Positions 17,977-28,500 of a stretch of 64,000 nucleotides of DNA are shown here, in pieces (the first letter of the stretch is position 1; each line of letters opens with the position of its first letter). This DNA is from JAJDFU01 sp964641965 (GTDB taxonomy: Bacteria; Bacteroidota; Bacteroidia; Chitinophagales; Saprospiraceae): positions 1 through 64,000 of the forward strand of contig CAZXLD010000025.1 of NCBI GenBank assembly GCA_964641965.1, given 5' to 3'. A program made the translations under genes and the position numbers. A model generated the notes under the pieces. That model was not told the DNA's origin. It ran no database searches and saw nothing but the letters and a program-made list of their open reading frames with translations.

Positions 17977-18970
17977 ATTTGTTCATCACATAGGCATCAC
18001 CTCCAAACTCCTCTCGGGCAAAAAGTAGCGCTTCATCTACCTCAGCATCTGTAGAATAAGGCATCTTGAAGCCGAGGGTAGTACCCCCGGAACTGGCTTC
18101 TGAATGAGGATCATAACCAAGTTGAAGAATCTGGGCGATTATACGCTGAACCGTACTCAAATCCTGAAATTCTCCAATAATGATCACGACCGTTTTTTGT
18201 GGGGGCGGTGGAGGGGTCTCCTGCTGAGGAATAGGATCCAGTACTGGAGAAGGCGCTTCCGGAGTTCTCTCGTTCTGTACAATCTTCTCTGGCGGGGGTG
18301 GAGTAGGAATATTGTTGTCCTCAATTTGTTGAGGAGCAACGTTGATATTTGGACTGTTGTTCGTTACCACCACAGGTGCTTCCTTATCCGGTCGAGACAA
18401 AAGAACCACAAAAAATACAACCACCAGCAAGAATACCGCTCCACCGAGTAAAGCCCGGTTTCGCATAACCCAATTGCTGGGGCCCGGAGGCTTAACACTT
18501 GAGGTAATCGGTATGGAAGGTCGGTTAATTGGGGCTAGGTTAGGCCTACCTACCAATAGCTGGGCATGGACTTGGGGGAGACCAAATACCTTCACGTTAA
18601 AATTAGTCTCGGCAGGAATAAACTGAATCTGCTCTGATCGGTCATAGGCCAACACCCCAACTCCTGGAATGCGGGCTTCTTTTCTCGAACTCAACCGATG
18701 TCTAAGTTCCTTTACATATTCATTAACTACTCGAGCAGAAGCCTTTGCAGAGATACTATTGTTCTTGGAAAGCGCGCGCTTTAAAAACCCGTCATCAAAA
18801 AAGAGGTTTGCATTGAACTGGATCACCTTCGCAGGAGGAGCAATAGTACCACTTAAAGGATCGCGGCGAGCTTCCTGTGTCTGGGTAATGAATGTCCCTA
18901 AACCGGGCAGGAACACTCGGTCCTGCTCATACAGAAGATGCTTCAGGTGTGCGCCGACATCCTGATTCAT
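17975..18970 (-). CDS. HU-CCDC81 and SPOR domain protein
   Basis: About 331 residues from ATG 18970; an ATG at 19006 would add 12 residues. The N-terminal half contains two HU-like (HU-CCDC81 bacterial) domains: one begins NQDVGAHLKHLLYEQDRVFLPG, the second has RIPGVGVLAYDR. One transmembrane segment follows (ALLGGAVFLLVVVFFVVLLS), then a Pro/Asn-rich linker with PPPP runs. A C-terminal SPOR domain (VVIIIGEFQDLSTVQRIIAQI) is the peptidoglycan-binding module. This architecture is typical of Bacteroidota envelope proteins thought to act at the division site, with HU-like domains in the cytoplasm and SPOR in the periplasm. Function is inferred. Confidence 0.88.
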   Translation of the reverse strand: MNQDVGAHLKHLLYEQDRVFLPGLGTFITQTQEARRDPLSGTIAPPAKVIQFNANLFFDDGFLKRALSKNNSISAKASARVVNEYVKELRHRLSSRKEARIPGVGVLAYDRSEQIQFIPAETNFNVKVFGLPQVHAQLLVGRPNLAPINRPSIPITSSVKPPGPSNWVMRNRALLGGAVFLLVVVFFVVLLSRPDKEAPVVVTNNSPNINVAPQQIEDNNIPTPPPPEKIVQNERTPEAPSPVLDPIPQQETPPPPPQKTVVIIIGEFQDLSTVQRIIAQILQLGYDPHSEASSGGTTLGFKMPYSTDAEVDEALLFAREEFGGDAYVMNK

Positions 18971-19101
18971 CCTTACGGCCTGTTTTTCTGGATTAGGGTT
19001 TCTCATAATACCTGGCCGTCCATAGCCCGGTTAAATTTAATGAACAGTTAATGCAATTTTCCATTTCCTACCCTTCTGAATCTCGATTTTGTGCCACTTA
19101 A

Positions 19102-20619
19102 ATGATTAAGCGCCTATTATATCTGATCCTGATCTGCTTCTTCATGGGTTGTCAACATGAAGATAAAGCCAGAGTACGTCAGGTAAATGGTTCCCAATTG
19201 GCGAAGGTTCAATGTACCGGCTGTCATTCTTATCCCGAGCCTCACCTGCTTCCTAAACAAACGTGGAAAACGCACGTACTGCCTCGAATGGGATACTTCT
19301 TGGGTTTTTACCCAAATGCTAGTACAAGAAAAGAAATGTTGGGAAAAGGTCTTGCTGCGGAGCGCGTTTTGAAAAGCGGTTTATTTCCGGACAAGCCCAT
19401 AATGGATAGCCTCAGTTGGGTAAAGATACAGGAATTTTACATTTCTAAAGCCCCTCAAGCTATTGATAGTGTTAAAAAATACGAAATTACTCCAGAATCG
19501 GGCCTATTCAATCCCATAATTCCCAGATTAAAACTCAGCCCACCGAGTACGACCCTGCTGTCAATAGATTCGAAATCCAAGTCCATCTATTTAGGGGATG
19601 CAAACTCCCAAGGGTTCTACCAACTTACACCAAACGGAGATTTAGAGAAGGCGGCCAAGGTAAATGAAGGCGCCGTTTGGATGGAACGATTGGCCAACGG
19701 GCAACTGATTCTGGTGATGGGGTCCTTCTCTCCTACCGACAATCCTACCGGTTTCCTGATGTGGTTACCGGATGATCAGCCTCCAAAGGTTTTAATTGAT
19801 TCACTGTGCCGCCCGGTTCATTTTTCGCATGCAGATATAAATGGTGACGGAAGAAAGGACTTTGTAATAGGTGAATTTGGGAAATGGACCGGTAGATTGG
19901 CTTGGTGGGAGCAACTACAAGATGGTTCTTTCAAAGCACATGACCTCCGAAGCTCACCTGGCGCTACCAAAGTCTATGTGCGAGATTTAAATCGCGATCA
20001 ACTGCCTGATATAGTGGCTTTATTTGGCCAGGGAAATGAAAGCATAAGAGCCTATCTCAATTTGGGTGAGGGCCAATTCCAGGAAAAAACACTCCTTTCA
20101 TTCCCTTCCTCCTTTGGTTCAAGTTCGTTCCAGTTCTATGATTGGGACAAGGATGGACTGGAGGACATCCTCTACACAGCAGGTGATAATGCCGATTATC
20201 CTCCAGTAAACAAACCCTATCATGGTGTTTACCTGTACAAAAACAACGGGGATATGACCTTTGAGCAGGTTTTTCACCTCCCTCAACATGGTGCCTATAG
20301 TGCAGTTCCTGCTGATTTCGACCTGGATGGAGATATCGACCTCGCCTCCATCTCTTTTTTCCCAGATTTCCAAAACCAGCCGGAAGAAAGCTTTCTATTT
20401 TGGGAGAATGTTGGAAACAACCAATTCCAGCCTGTAGCCTTACCCAATCCGACCGCAGGCAGATGGATCGTACTAGCAGATGGAGATATGGATCAAGACG
20501 GGGATATTGACCTGGCTATTGGATCCCTCACCTTTGAAGTCATTCCCAAAATGGGGCTTGTTGAACAATGGGTCAATACCGGCATACCTTACCTCCTATT
20601 GGAGAATACTACCCGATAG
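19102..20619 (+). CDS. Heme-c lipoprotein with FG-GAP/VCBS repeats
   Basis: A 505-residue lipoprotein. The lipobox FFMGC places the lipidated Cys at residue 17. A single heme c site CTGCH lies at 38-42 with a distal PRMGYFLG near 64 that could supply the Met ligand. The rest contains Asp-rich calcium-binding FG-GAP/VCBS units (DINGDGRKDFVIGEFG, DLNRDQLPDIVALFG, DKDGLEDILYTAGDN, DFDLDGDIDLASISF, DMDQDGDIDLAIGS), which should form a beta-propeller. Fusion of a mini-cytochrome to such a propeller is a recurrent Bacteroidota form of unknown role, probably redox-linked at the outer membrane. It lies upstream of hemL on the same strand. Confidence 0.82.
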   Translation: MIKRLLYLILICFFMGCQHEDKARVRQVNGSQLAKVQCTGCHSYPEPHLLPKQTWKTHVLPRMGYFLGFYPNASTRKEMLGKGLAAERVLKSGLFPDKPIMDSLSWVKIQEFYISKAPQAIDSVKKYEITPESGLFNPIIPRLKLSPPSTTLLSIDSKSKSIYLGDANSQGFYQLTPNGDLEKAAKVNEGAVWMERLANGQLILVMGSFSPTDNPTGFLMWLPDDQPPKVLIDSLCRPVHFSHADINGDGRKDFVIGEFGKWTGRLAWWEQLQDGSFKAHDLRSSPGATKVYVRDLNRDQLPDIVALFGQGNESIRAYLNLGEGQFQEKTLLSFPSSFGSSSFQFYDWDKDGLEDILYTAGDNADYPPVNKPYHGVYLYKNNGDMTFEQVFHLPQHGAYSAVPADFDLDGDIDLASISFFPDFQNQPEESFLFWENVGNNQFQPVALPNPTAGRWIVLADGDMDQDGDIDLAIGSLTFEVIPKMGLVEQWVNTGIPYLLLENTTR

Positions 20620-20701
20620 GCCTTTTACGGTGCAGTGACAGCCTGGCTGTTTGTGCGAACTCAATTTCCGTACTTTTGGGGCAAATGATGGAGTCTTACC
20701 T

Positions 20702-22000
20702 ATGCAAATAGCAACCCGCAGCCGTTCGGCAGCCCTTTTTGAAGAGGCCAAGCAATATTTTCCAGGTGGTGTCAATTCTCCGGTCCGGGCATTCAAGTCG
20801 GTCTCGGGTCCTCCTTTGTTCATCAAAGAAGGCCAGGGAAGCCGGATGCTCGATGAAGATGATAACTCCTTCCTCGATTTTTGCTGCTCCTGGGGGCCTT
20901 TAATTCACGGACATAATCACCCCTACATTCGGGAAAAGATTATCGATACCGTGCAACACGGCACTTCCTTTGGTACCCCTACCCTTTTGGGAAATGAATT
21001 GGGTAAGCTTATCCTTGAACATCACAACTACCTCGACCGAATTCGATTTGTCAGTTCCGGAACGGAAGCAGTCATGTCAGCTATTCGCCTGGCAAGGGGA
21101 ATTACCGGAAAAAGCAAGGTGATTAAGTTTGAGGGATGCTACCATGGGCATGTGGATTCCCTGTTGGTTAAAGCAGGTTCAGGTTTAGTGACCTTCGGGG
21201 AAAGTACCTCCGCCGGGATTCCGGAATCCTTCGCCAGGGAAACCCTAGTTCTACCGTTGGATAACCGCCCCATGTTGGATAAAGCACTGCGGGAATATGG
21301 TTCCGAAATTGCCTGTATCATTGTGGAACCTGTGCCTGCCAACAATGGACTCCTGCTTCAGGATCCCTCTTTCCTGGAATGTTTGCGATTAAAGGCATAT
21401 AAATACGAGTGCCTGCTCATTTTTGATGAGGTAATCTCCGGATTCCGGGTAGGCTTTGAAGGGGCTGCCGGATATTATGGTGTACAACCGGATCTGATCA
21501 CCTTTGGAAAAATCATTGGGGGTGGTATGCCGGTCGGAGCCTATGGTGGGCAAGCAAAATATATGAGCTATGTTTCCCCGGAAGGCCCGGTGTATCAGGC
21601 AGGGACCTTATCCGCCAACCCTGTTGCTATGGCGGCTGGAAAGGCAGCGCTCGAATTATGTCTCCAACCTGGATTTTATGAAGAGCTCGACAGAAAAACC
21701 ACCTTTCTGGCCGAAAACCTTGAAGCCTATGCCAGGCAGAAAGATTATCCGCTGCGGGTTCCACATATCGGTTCTATTTTTTGGCTTTCTTTTAGCAAAA
21801 ATCGCATTATACGGGCAGACCAGATCGATGCAAAGGGCATGGAATCGTTTAAAGTTATGCACCATGAGCTGCTCCAAAGGGGCATTTACCTCGGTCCCTC
21901 CGGCTATGAAGTAGGATTTGTCTCAGGTGCACATTCCGACACCGACCTGACGCTGGCATTGGAAACAATGAAAGAGGTTTTGGATATTGTTTTTACATGA
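20702..22000 (+). CDS. hemL: Glutamate-1-semialdehyde 2,1-aminomutase
   Basis: A PLP enzyme that converts glutamate-1-semialdehyde to 5-aminolevulinate in the C5 heme pathway. Starting at ATG 20702 gives 432 residues, the usual length. A longer frame from 20651 would add 17 unrelated residues. Signatures include FPGGVNSPVRAF, SSGTEAVMSAIRLARG, and the PLP lysine at residue 270 in TFGKIIGGGMPVGAYGG. The stop overlaps the start of a histidine kinase gene by 4 bp (ATGA), so hemL and the two-component system form one operon. Confidence 0.97.
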   Translation: MQIATRSRSAALFEEAKQYFPGGVNSPVRAFKSVSGPPLFIKEGQGSRMLDEDDNSFLDFCCSWGPLIHGHNHPYIREKIIDTVQHGTSFGTPTLLGNELGKLILEHHNYLDRIRFVSSGTEAVMSAIRLARGITGKSKVIKFEGCYHGHVDSLLVKAGSGLVTFGESTSAGIPESFARETLVLPLDNRPMLDKALREYGSEIACIIVEPVPANNGLLLQDPSFLECLRLKAYKYECLLIFDEVISGFRVGFEGAAGYYGVQPDLITFGKIIGGGMPVGAYGGQAKYMSYVSPEGPVYQAGTLSANPVAMAAGKAALELCLQPGFYEELDRKTTFLAENLEAYARQKDYPLRVPHIGSIFWLSFSKNRIIRADQIDAKGMESFKVMHHELLQRGIYLGPSGYEVGFVSGAHSDTDLTLALETMKEVLDIVFT

Positions 22001-23004
22001 GAATAAACTATCAATTACGCATTCTTTCGCTGGTAGTCATCGTCTATATGCTACTCGCTTTTTCTTGGTGGTCGGTACTTTTGTACACCAAGAACCAGGA
22101 TGCATTCAAAGCAAAGGCTGAGTTGTTAAAAATTGGAATGGTTGCTGAAGGCAGCATTCGAACTTCAGAGGAGTTTCTTCAAACTCCCCGGTACATCCAC
22201 CTAAAAGATCAGTATCGACGTCAGGAGATTATGATCTTCGGTGAATCGGTGGTTTTTGTGATCATTCTGGTCATCGGTATTTGGTTGATCAATCGCGCTT
22301 ACCACCGGGAAATGCAAACCGCTCAGCAACAACGCAACTTTCTACTCTCCATTACGCATGAATTAAAGTCGCCGATTGCGTCTATACGATTGGTCCTGGA
22401 TACCTTTAAACGAAGAGAATTACCAAAGCCCAAACGGGATCAGCTGGCACAAACAGCCTTACAGGAAACCGAACGGCTCCACAACCTAGTTAATGATTTA
22501 TTGCTTTCCGCCAGGCTGGAGTCGGCTTACCAACTACATCAGGATTCGATTAATCTTCGAGAATTATTTCAAGACGTGATCTACCGCTTGGAGGCAAAAT
22601 ACCCTAAGGTTGAATTCGAGTTGGAAGAGAAAATCCCCCTGGATGATATTGAAGCAGACCGGTTGGGCATTACCAGCGTAGCTTTCAATCTTTTGGAAAA
22701 TGCCGCCAAATATTCTGATAAACCAGCCTACGTAAAAGTAGAATTATCTAAAGAAGGAGAACACATCATTATACAAACCGAAGATCAGGGGAGAGGTATA
22801 CCGGATAAGGAGAAAAAGCGAATTTTTGATAAGTTTTATCGAGTCGGTGACGAAGATACGCGCAGAACAAAGGGCACCGGACTGGGGTTGTACATCGTAA
22901 AAGAAGTTGTTCAGGCTCACCAAGGACACATAAGAGTCATGGACAACACCCCCAAAGGAACCATTTTTTCTATTCAGCTGCCTGTAAATGGAAAGGCAAG
23001 CTGA
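21997..23004 (+). CDS. Sensor histidine kinase
   Basis: A 335-residue membrane kinase with two transmembrane segments (about 8-29 and 80-98) flanking a short 50-residue periplasmic loop. HisKA has the phospho-acceptor His121 in SITHELKSPIASIR. The HATPase domain has the N box NLLENAAKYSD, the G1 box DQGRGIPDKEKKRIFDKFYR and the G2 box GTGLGLYIVKEV. The tiny sensor loop suggests intramembrane sensing or sensing through a partner. It is translationally coupled to hemL and lies 21 bp before its response regulator. Confidence 0.95.
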   Translation: MRINYQLRILSLVVIVYMLLAFSWWSVLLYTKNQDAFKAKAELLKIGMVAEGSIRTSEEFLQTPRYIHLKDQYRRQEIMIFGESVVFVIILVIGIWLINRAYHREMQTAQQQRNFLLSITHELKSPIASIRLVLDTFKRRELPKPKRDQLAQTALQETERLHNLVNDLLLSARLESAYQLHQDSINLRELFQDVIYRLEAKYPKVEFELEEKIPLDDIEADRLGITSVAFNLLENAAKYSDKPAYVKVELSKEGEHIIIQTEDQGRGIPDKEKKRIFDKFYRVGDEDTRRTKGTGLGLYIVKEVVQAHQGHIRVMDNTPKGTIFSIQLPVNGKAS

Positions 23005-23025
23005 ACCCAAAAGAGTACAAAAACT

Positions 23026-23709
23026 ATGTTGCGCGTACTATTAGTAGAAGACGAAGAAAACATCCGGGATTTGATTAAATTGAATCTCGAAATGGAAGAT
23101 TATGAAGTGGTAGCAACCGGCGATGGCAAGCAGGCTCTGAAGTTTACCCGCGAACAACACTTCGATCTAATGATCCTTGATATCATGTTACCGGAGGTAG
23201 ACGGTTACCAAATTTGCGAACAAGTCCGCATTCGAAACAGTGAAGTACCGATCATCTTTGTAACAGCAAAGGATGCCTCAACAGATAGAATCACAGGTTT
23301 GAAGCGTGGTGCAGATGATTATCTGACTAAGCCTTTCGTGCTTGAGGAATTACTGCTTCGCGTAAATAACCTAATCAAACGGACCAGCAAAGCCCCGTCC
23401 AATACGCCTGAAATCTACGAGTTTGGTAATAATAAAGTCAATTTTGCTACCTATGAAGCGGATGGGAACCCCGGGCATTTCACACTTACCAAAAAAGAAG
23501 CCCTGCTCCTAAAATTGTTGATTGAGCGGCGCCATGAAGTCGTTTCCAGGCAGCAAATCCTCCAATCTGTTTGGGGCTACGACGTATATCCATCCACACG
23601 AACAATTGATAACTTCATCCTTTCCTTCCGGAAATACTTTGAAGAAGATCCAAAACAACCTGAATATTTTCTCTCTGTACGGGGAGTGGGCTACAAGTTT
23701 ATTGGATAG
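23026..23709 (+). CDS. OmpR/PhoB-family response regulator
   Basis: A 227-residue regulator. The receiver domain has the acidic pocket VEDEEN, the phospho-acceptor Asp52 in MILDIMLPEVDG, Thr80 and Lys102 in DYLTKPF. The C-terminal winged helix carries ALLLKLLIERRHEVVSRQQIL and ends SVRGVGYKFIG, the OmpR/PhoB hallmark. Cognate kinase lies directly upstream. The stop overlaps the 3' end of the convergent methyltransferase gene by 11 bp. Targets cannot be read from the window; the link to hemL hints at heme or redox control. Confidence 0.96.
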   Translation: MLRVLLVEDEENIRDLIKLNLEMEDYEVVATGDGKQALKFTREQHFDLMILDIMLPEVDGYQICEQVRIRNSEVPIIFVTAKDASTDRITGLKRGADDYLTKPFVLEELLLRVNNLIKRTSKAPSNTPEIYEFGNNKVNFATYEADGNPGHFTLTKKEALLLKLLIERRHEVVSRQQILQSVWGYDVYPSTRTIDNFILSFRKYFEEDPKQPEYFLSVRGVGYKFIG

Positions 23710-24610
23710 TCTTCGATTTATCCTTTTGAAGGATGTAAATAATCGAACTGGCCAGGTCGGTATTGGATTGGCCTTTTATTAAGGCAGTAAGTCCAGTGAA
23801 GCCCCCTGTAATAAGTCCCATTCCATGCCCCTTGTACTTTTCGCTCAACATCGAGTTGTAAAAAGGGTCCAAGGGCATTAGTTGTTTATCTACCACTTCA
23901 AACTGGTGTTGATTGGCAAGTATTCCCAGTGTTTCTGGCGAAAAGTGCCACAAATGCCGAGGAACATCATACCCAGCCCAATAGGATTGATACTTTTGAC
24001 TATCAAAGCAACGATGGTTGGGTACTGCAATGAGGAGATAGCCATCGTCTTCGAGCAGGTCGCGAAAAACATCCATAAAATGATGAAGATCGTGCAGATG
24101 CTCCAGCACATGCCATAAGGAAATAACATCGAATGTGCTCTTAATTTTTCCGTTCTGCAGGTCTTCCGGAGGAAGAATGGTCAACCCAAAGTGCTTTCGA
24201 CCAAAAGAACGTGCTTCTTCATCTACCTCAACGCCAAGCACTTCGTAACCCTTATTGCTCATAAAATCCGGGAAATACCCCGTTCCACAGCCTACATCTA
24301 ATAGTTTTTTGCCAGCGGTCAATCGGCGCACCAGATTGTATTTGCGAGAAAGCATGTACTGCCGTGCCTGATGATATAGTTTATTGATCAGCCCCTCGCG
24401 CGTATCAGAATGGGAGATGTAATCTTCACTGGCATAATATTTTCCAATGGCAGCCGATGCTGGTGCACCTTGAGTGAATAAGAACGAACAATCCGAACAT
24501 CGGTAAAGCTCAAATTCCTCCTGACTTATGGAGTGGTCTTTTACAATTCTTTCCAGCTTAATATGTCGACTGGAACAAAGCGGGCAACATTCATGCACAA
24601 CAACTTCCAT
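23699..24610 (-). CDS. Class I SAM-dependent methyltransferase with N-terminal zinc ribbon
   Basis: A 303-residue methyltransferase. The N-terminus has two Cys pairs, CPLC near residue 9 and CSDC near 38, likely a zinc ribbon. The SAM-binding core begins KKLLDVGCGTGYF (about 105-117), with the acidic VEVDEEA after the second strand and SLWHVLEHLHD as motif IV/post-II. Similar zinc-ribbon methyltransferases act on small metabolites or nucleotide sugars, but the substrate here is unknown. It is convergent with, and overlaps, the response regulator gene, and is monocistronic. Confidence 0.88.
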   Translation of the reverse strand: MEVVVHECCPLCSSRHIKLERIVKDHSISQEEFELYRCSDCSFLFTQGAPASAAIGKYYASEDYISHSDTREGLINKLYHQARQYMLSRKYNLVRRLTAGKKLLDVGCGTGYFPDFMSNKGYEVLGVEVDEEARSFGRKHFGLTILPPEDLQNGKIKSTFDVISLWHVLEHLHDLHHFMDVFRDLLEDDGYLLIAVPNHRCFDSQKYQSYWAGYDVPRHLWHFSPETLGILANQHQFEVVDKQLMPLDPFYNSMLSEKYKGHGMGLITGGFTGLTALIKGQSNTDLASSIIYILQKDKSKTIQ

Positions 24611-24752
24611 GTATTGAATGCTCGAATTTATAGGATAAAATAAGGTTTGGGCTCCCTTCCTTGTTACGGCTCAAAATAAGAAACCTGTTCGAAGAAGCAT
24701 TTGAAAAATCGTGTTGAGGCAGGAAAGGAGCAGAAAAATGAATAGCGCCAGC

Positions 24753-25196
24753 TTAAGGTTGCTCCATGCGGGTGATCTTGGCAACCTGATCCAGGTTCCA
24801 GGGATCCTGGCTATATGAAGTCCCAAACCAACTATCCAGGATTTCTTTGAGTATAGGTCCTGATGTAGCTCGCATACTCAAGGCTAACACATTGGCATGG
24901 TTCCAAATCCGCGCACCTTTGGCAGTTTCTGCATCTCTGCAAAGTGCAGCTCGTACCCCCGATACTTTGTTAGCAGCAATACTAGCTCCGGTTCCAGTCC
25001 AACACAGCACAATTCCCTCATCTGCAGTCCCTTCGGCTACGCATTTGGCTACTTTATGCGTGACATCAGGCCAGTCCCGGGCAGCAGCTCCATGCTCAGG
25101 TCCAAAATACAGTACCTCATGCCCTCTTTGTTTTAACTCCTCCAAGAGTACTTCTATCAAGGGAAGTCGTTCATCCGCGCTAACAGCAATTTTCAT
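24753..25196 (-). CDS. RpiB/LacAB-family sugar-phosphate isomerase
   Basis: Starting at ATG 25196 gives 147 residues (MKIAVSADE), normal for RpiB/LacA/LacB; an ATG at 25304 would add a hydrophobic 36-residue leader foreign to the family. The catalytic-loop Cys is kept in GIVLCWTGTGASIAANK, and VRAALCRDAETA and HNANVLAL-type motifs (here NHANVLALSMR) are present. The usual N-terminal SDH is ADE, so one substrate-contacting His is missing. It probably isomerises a phosphorylated or related sugar; ribose-5-phosphate specificity is not assured. Confidence 0.82.
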   Translation of the reverse strand: MKIAVSADERLPLIEVLLEELKQRGHEVLYFGPEHGAAARDWPDVTHKVAKCVAEGTADEGIVLCWTGTGASIAANKVSGVRAALCRDAETAKGARIWNHANVLALSMRATSGPILKEILDSWFGTSYSQDPWNLDQVAKITRMEQP

Positions 25197-25431
25197 AGGC
25201 GCAAGGTAAAAGTTAACGGACAACCAAGATGATAAGGTAAGCAGTGGAACAAGCAGCAAAGATTTAAAAAATGTCCCATTGCTCGTGATAAAGTACCCAG
25301 ACAAACGTACTGCAATAATGACCGGTGATAAGTATCGCTGACACGTATGTCATCTGGGTTCATGGTCATGGGCTACAGATTTTATACCATTTTAAAATGA
25401 AAATGACGACATCCCCACAATAAACAGTCAT

Positions 25432-25467
25432 AAAAAAAACAGGCCGCTCCGAAATCGGAGCGGCCTG
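25432..25467 (-). terminator. Strong intrinsic terminator after the giant T9SS gene
   Basis: On the minus strand CAGGCCGCTCCG pairs perfectly with CGGAGCGGCCTG around ATTT, then runs into eight Ts. It lies about 50 bp past the stop of the 2780-residue protein and ends the secretion locus. Confidence 0.93.
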
Positions 25468-25513
25468 CAATTAGCCCTCCAGCCGAAGCTGGTTAGTACG
25501 TATGAAGTCTTGA

Positions 25514-28500
25514 TTAGTTATTTCTAACCATCAAACGAGTCACATTGGTGTGGTCGCCGATAACCGTACGGAGAATGTACATTCCGGTCGGTAGGTTAGA
25601 AAGATCAAGATTGTAGTTATTCACGCCTTTGTCCTTAGCGAAGTTGAATTCCTTCACGATTGAACCGGCAGCATTAGCAATATAAGTTCTCAACATTCCC
25701 TCAACATCACCTTCAACTACTAAAGTAGCATTATTGATGGCTGGGTTCGGGAATACGTCAAGGCTCAACTCGCTGCTTACCAATACGGATGCAGAAGGCT
25801 GCGTGATTTCGACTAATCCATTGCTGTTATCAACAACTGTGAAGTTAACTGTTAATGGATTTCCTTCGGCTCCGGTTGAACCAGGACCGTCGAAAGGCGT
25901 AGCAGTCAAAGTGTAAGAACCTACTGGCAGGTTCTGAGCAAAGTTTCTGCCAGTTTCAGGATCATCACCCAAGGCAAAGTATGGAGCCAGGTTTTCCTGT
26001 CCGCTTCTGGAGAGAGGTCCGTCAAACTGAATGTTGACACTGCCTACTTCCTCAACGTTCAGCAAGATCTCGATATTCAACGGAATATCACCTGTTTCAG
26101 CAAGGTCGATCACTGCGCCGTCAGTAAGATTCTCAATAACAATGTTTCCATCTCTGTCTACTACCTGGAAGGCATTTACAGTTGGAGCATCATCATTAAC
26201 TACCTCGAAGTTGATTACCTCCGTAGAAATGATTTCACCGGAACCGCCTGCACCAGCATAGATGGTTGCAACCAGGTTGTAGCTACCGATTGGTAGATTA
26301 CGCGCGAAGTTTCTGCCCGTAGTAGCATCATCTCCGAATACGAAGTATGGAGCAGCGTTCTCTGTACGCGTCAGGCTGATTGGCCCGTCAAGGTCAAAAA
26401 TTACGCTTCCAACTTCACCAACAACAGCTGGGTTCAAGCGGATATTCAATGGAATATCACCTGTTTCAGCGAGATCGATTACTCCACCGTCATTCAATGC
26501 ATCAACAACAATGTTGTTGTCGCCATCCAATACCTGGAAAGCAGATGTATCGGGAACAATGGTATCTCCCTCTGGACGAGGCAGTTCGATCAATTCACCA
26601 CCAGTTGGCAGTGCCAGGAACAAACCAAATGGTTCGCCACCTTGGTTAGCATCAGGATTGTTGAATCCAGAAGCAACAACCAATCCAGCCAATCCAGCCG
26701 CTTCGCTCAAGTCAGCAATGAAAGAGTCAATTACAGCAGAAGGAAGACCTCTTGAAGTAAGATCAAGACGATATTCAGCAGGTGGTACGCTTACAAAGCC
26801 AGAGTAAGATCCATAAGTGGTAGAACCAATCAACTCAGCTCCATCAGCCAATACACCAACAGCAACTACATCAGTAGCACCGTGGAAAACATTCAGATCC
26901 ACCAATTCAGGATCTTCAGCTTCCTGGCGAGCACCTTCAGTTACAAACAGGTTGAATGCAGTAGATTCACCATCTGGGTTAGCTGCGAATGCAGTAGGAT
27001 CAAGTACACCAGCGGCAGTCACGTAGTAAGACTTGTCAGCTTCCAGCGTTACTGGGAAGGTAGCAATACCATCTGCTTCACTTTCACTATCCGGACCAGC
27101 AACAACTACTTCGATCTGACGAGCAGCAGGAAGTGTTAAGAAACCGGTAGCAGTGCGGAAAGCAACATCATCCAGCTTGGTTACACTCTCACCATCAACT
27201 ACGTAGATGTCTACTACAGCAGCAGCAGGATCAGCAGAGTTGTGAATGATTTGAGCAACAGCAGTAGCAGTGTCATTGGCTACGCCAGTAGCTACTTGCA
27301 ACAGTTGTCTTGCCAACTCAAGTGCATCCGCTTCAGAAACAACACCGTTGTTGGTAGCCAAATGTACACCAGCACCAGTTTCAGCATTGTAAAGCGCAAC
27401 TGTAACATAGTTGATGCTTCCTACGTGTCCGATAAATGGAAGCTCAACACCGTTGACGTTCAAATTGAACTCTTCAATACCTAGACCGTAAGCATCACTC
27501 AAACGACCGTCGATATCAACGAAATCAGTCATTCTCATGAAGTTGCTATCAGAAATGATAGCACCATCTGCCAATCCTTCGAGGATAGCCAGGAAGCTGG
27601 CAGAAGATCCGATCAGGTCACCGGCAGCACCAGCACCGCTAAATACAGAAGTATGTGGGCGAACTTGCTGTGGGAATCCAGTACCGAATACATCCGCAAA
27701 CAATGGAGCCAAATCAGCAGGATCTCCGAAAGTCAGGCTATCAGCAGGATCACCAGTGTTTTGGTAAATTTCCAATCCGGTGATACCAGCAGGAGTGCTG
27801 ATCAAACGATCGAAAGACTCTTGAAGTGTTTCGTCACCGTTAGCAGCTTCCAATACAAGACCCAATACCAGGAAGTTGGTATTCGAGTAAGAGAAAGCGC
27901 CAGCTTCAGTCGGCACATCAACGAAAAGGTCAGTGATCTCTTCAGCAGTGAACTCACGATTTACATCGAACAAAATTGTGCTCTTGTAATCTTCGTCAGA
28001 ACCGAAGTCATCCAATCCACTCGTGTGCGATAGCAATTGCTGGATTGTGATTTCAGCAGGAACGTTAGTCAATCCACTTACATCAATGTAGTCACCTACT
28101 GTCTGAGAAAGCATCAATGCGCCTTCTTCCATCAACGCCAGTGTCAAAGCAGCAGCTACGGTCTGAGAAACCTCAGATGCACCTAAACGCAACTCAGCGG
28201 CCATCTCTTCAGCAGGCGTAGAGTTACCTGTTGCCAGATCGAATTGTTCACCTGTGCTGGTCACCACAGAAGCAGTAATACCACCAAAGCTCAAACCAGG
28301 TACAACTTCAGTAATTGTGGAATTATCCAGGATTTCCTGAAGTGCCTCCTCGGTACCTTCGTCTTGGAATTCTCCGAAACGAATCCGAGTATCCTCATCT
28401 CTTGGCGTTTCAGCATCAGCGAATGGTGTATCGAAGAAGTTGGTAAACATGAACTCAGCCAACGCATCTTGCTCTGAACCGGCAGGAGCGAAAGTGAAGT

